The position numbers and the translations under genes were made by a program. From the NCBI RefSeq assembly GCF_003049665.1, contig NZ_PYWM01000008.1, positions 1 through 64,000 of the forward strand: DNA of 64,000 nt. Reading direction: 5' to 3'. The stretch comes from Lysinibacillus mangiferihumi (GTDB taxonomy: Bacteria; Bacillota; Bacilli; Bacillales_A; Planococcaceae). Positions within the stretch are counted from its first letter, which is position 1; each line of letters starts with the position of its first letter. Under the pieces are notes generated by a model. It saw only the letters and a program-made list of their open reading frames with translations. It made no database searches and was not told the origin of the DNA. Positions 63,348-64,000 of the stretch are shown here, piece by piece.

Positions 63348-64000
63348 ATGTTTAAAGCTGTATTATTTGATTTAGATGGAACTTTATTGAATCGTGAGAA
63401 ATCGATTGAGCTTTTTATAAACCAGCAATATGAAAGATTATTTGAGTTACTTTCTCATATTTCAAAAGAGCAATATATTTCACGATTTATTGAATTAGAC
63501 AATCGTGGATATGTTTGGAAGGATAAAGTATACCAACAACTGATTGATGAATTTAATATATCTTCAGTAACATGCGAAGAACTTCTACAAGATTATTTAA
63601 AAGAATTCAAAAATCATTGTGTAGGATTTCCTCATATTCATGAAATGTTGGAGGAGCTGAAAAATAATAAAATCGCTTTAGGCATGATTACAAATGGGTT
63701 CGGTCAGTTCCAAATGGAGAACATTAAAGCTTTGAACATTGATCAATATTTTGACGTAATATTAGTATCTGAATGGGAAGGAATGAAGAAACCTAATCCT
63801 CAAATCTTTATAAATGCATTAGAAAAATTAAACGTAGAACCTTCAGAAAGTGTATTTATTGGTGACCATCCAGAAAATGATGTGAAAGCTGCTCAAAACG
63901 TAGGAATGAAGGGGATTTGGAAAAGAGATAATCAATGGACTGATGTAGAAGCAGATGCAATAATTGATGATTATTTTAAACTTCCTGTGATTTTGAAGAA
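63348..64000 (+). CDS. HAD-superfamily hydrolase, cut by the window edge
   Basis: 217 codons visible from ATG 63348 behind TGGAGGAA; no stop before the window ends. HAD motifs in order: VLFDLDGTLLNREKS (nucleophile Asp), GMITNGFGQFQ (motif II Thr), GMKKPNPQIF (motif III Lys) and FIGDHPENDVKAAQNVGM (motif IV acids). A helical cap lies between the first two. Similar to YjjG/PynA-type nucleotidases and haloacid dehalogenase-like phosphatases; substrate unknown. The 280 bp before it hold no convincing gene. Confidence 0.88.
   Translation, partial: MFKAVLFDLDGTLLNREKSIELFINQQYERLFELLSHISKEQYISRFIELDNRGYVWKDKVYQQLIDEFNISSVTCEELLQDYLKEFKNHCVGFPHIHEMLEELKNNKIALGMITNGFGQFQMENIKALNIDQYFDVILVSEWEGMKKPNPQIFINALEKLNVEPSESVFIGDHPENDVKAAQNVGMKGIWKRDNQWTDVEADAIIDDYFKLPVILK

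Noticed and set aside
1-64000. CRISPR arrays, tRNA or rRNA genes
   Set aside because: No spaced direct repeats with unique spacers of CRISPR type, no tRNA-like or rRNA segments were seen; the 21-bp arrays have too short spacers and no cas genes.

Overview
The window looks like a Lysinibacillus-type chromosome (Bacillales, low G+C). The basis is gene content and order, not a database search. About half of it follows the Bacillus subtilis order: yqkD-yqkE-yqkF-nudF-fur-xerD-deoB, spoIIAA-spoIIAB-sigF-spoVAF-lysA, ribT-ypuF-scpA-scpB-dacB-rluB-resABCDE-sigX-rsiX-ribU. Several B. subtilis neighbours are absent: dacF, spoVAA-AE, ribDEAH, ypuI and spmAB.

1-12.85 kb is a decayed array of polymorphic toxin/immunity cassettes on the + strand. 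No toxin keeps its N-terminal delivery region. What remains are C-terminal nuclease modules, mostly frameshifted, or just the last 30-60 codons, each followed by an intact immunity gene (SUFU, two SMI1/KNR4-like, Imm50-like and three unrecognised). The cassettes are separated by a repeated composite spacer: a hairpin, the motif AGGCGAGATGACATTTT, and a terminator hairpin with AAAGCACTTG/CAAGTGCTTTTT arms. A serine recombinase, a stop-containing IS110 and fragments of other IS elements are interleaved, in places joined directly to toxin DNA.

12.87-43.97 kb is core. It holds a yqk cluster with a dead TnpB relic; Fur, XerD and nucleoside salvage (DeoB, Pdp); the forespore switch SpoIIAA/AB/SigF; lysine synthesis (LysA); condensin partners ScpA/ScpB; cytochrome c maturation and its control (ResABC, ResDE); the cell-envelope sigma factor SigX with its anti-sigma; and the riboflavin importer RibU under an FMN riboswitch with a terminator.

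43.8-55.75 kb is an island inserted in the 3' end of ribU. The last ~175 bp of ribU are repeated at the far end, next to what appears to be the original ribU terminator, and a broken tyrosine recombinase lies just inside the left copy. Cargo: a free-standing C39-like cysteine protease, an EamA exporter, an NRPS-like half-condensation plus adenylation protein without a carrier domain, and a complete agr-type quorum-sensing locus (AgrB, a 46-residue AgrD pre-peptide, AgrC, AgrA) with a perfect palindrome in front of it. A lipoprotein and many IS remnants fill the rest.

55.9-64 kb is again core-like: an NSS transporter, a C1q/BclA-like protein with a Cys-rich N-terminus, a three-gene unit combining an RsbW-type ATPase, a chemoreceptor and a STAS protein, glnA with a GlnR/TnrA-type operator, and a HAD hydrolase cut by the window edge. 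No rRNA, tRNA or CRISPR array was seen.
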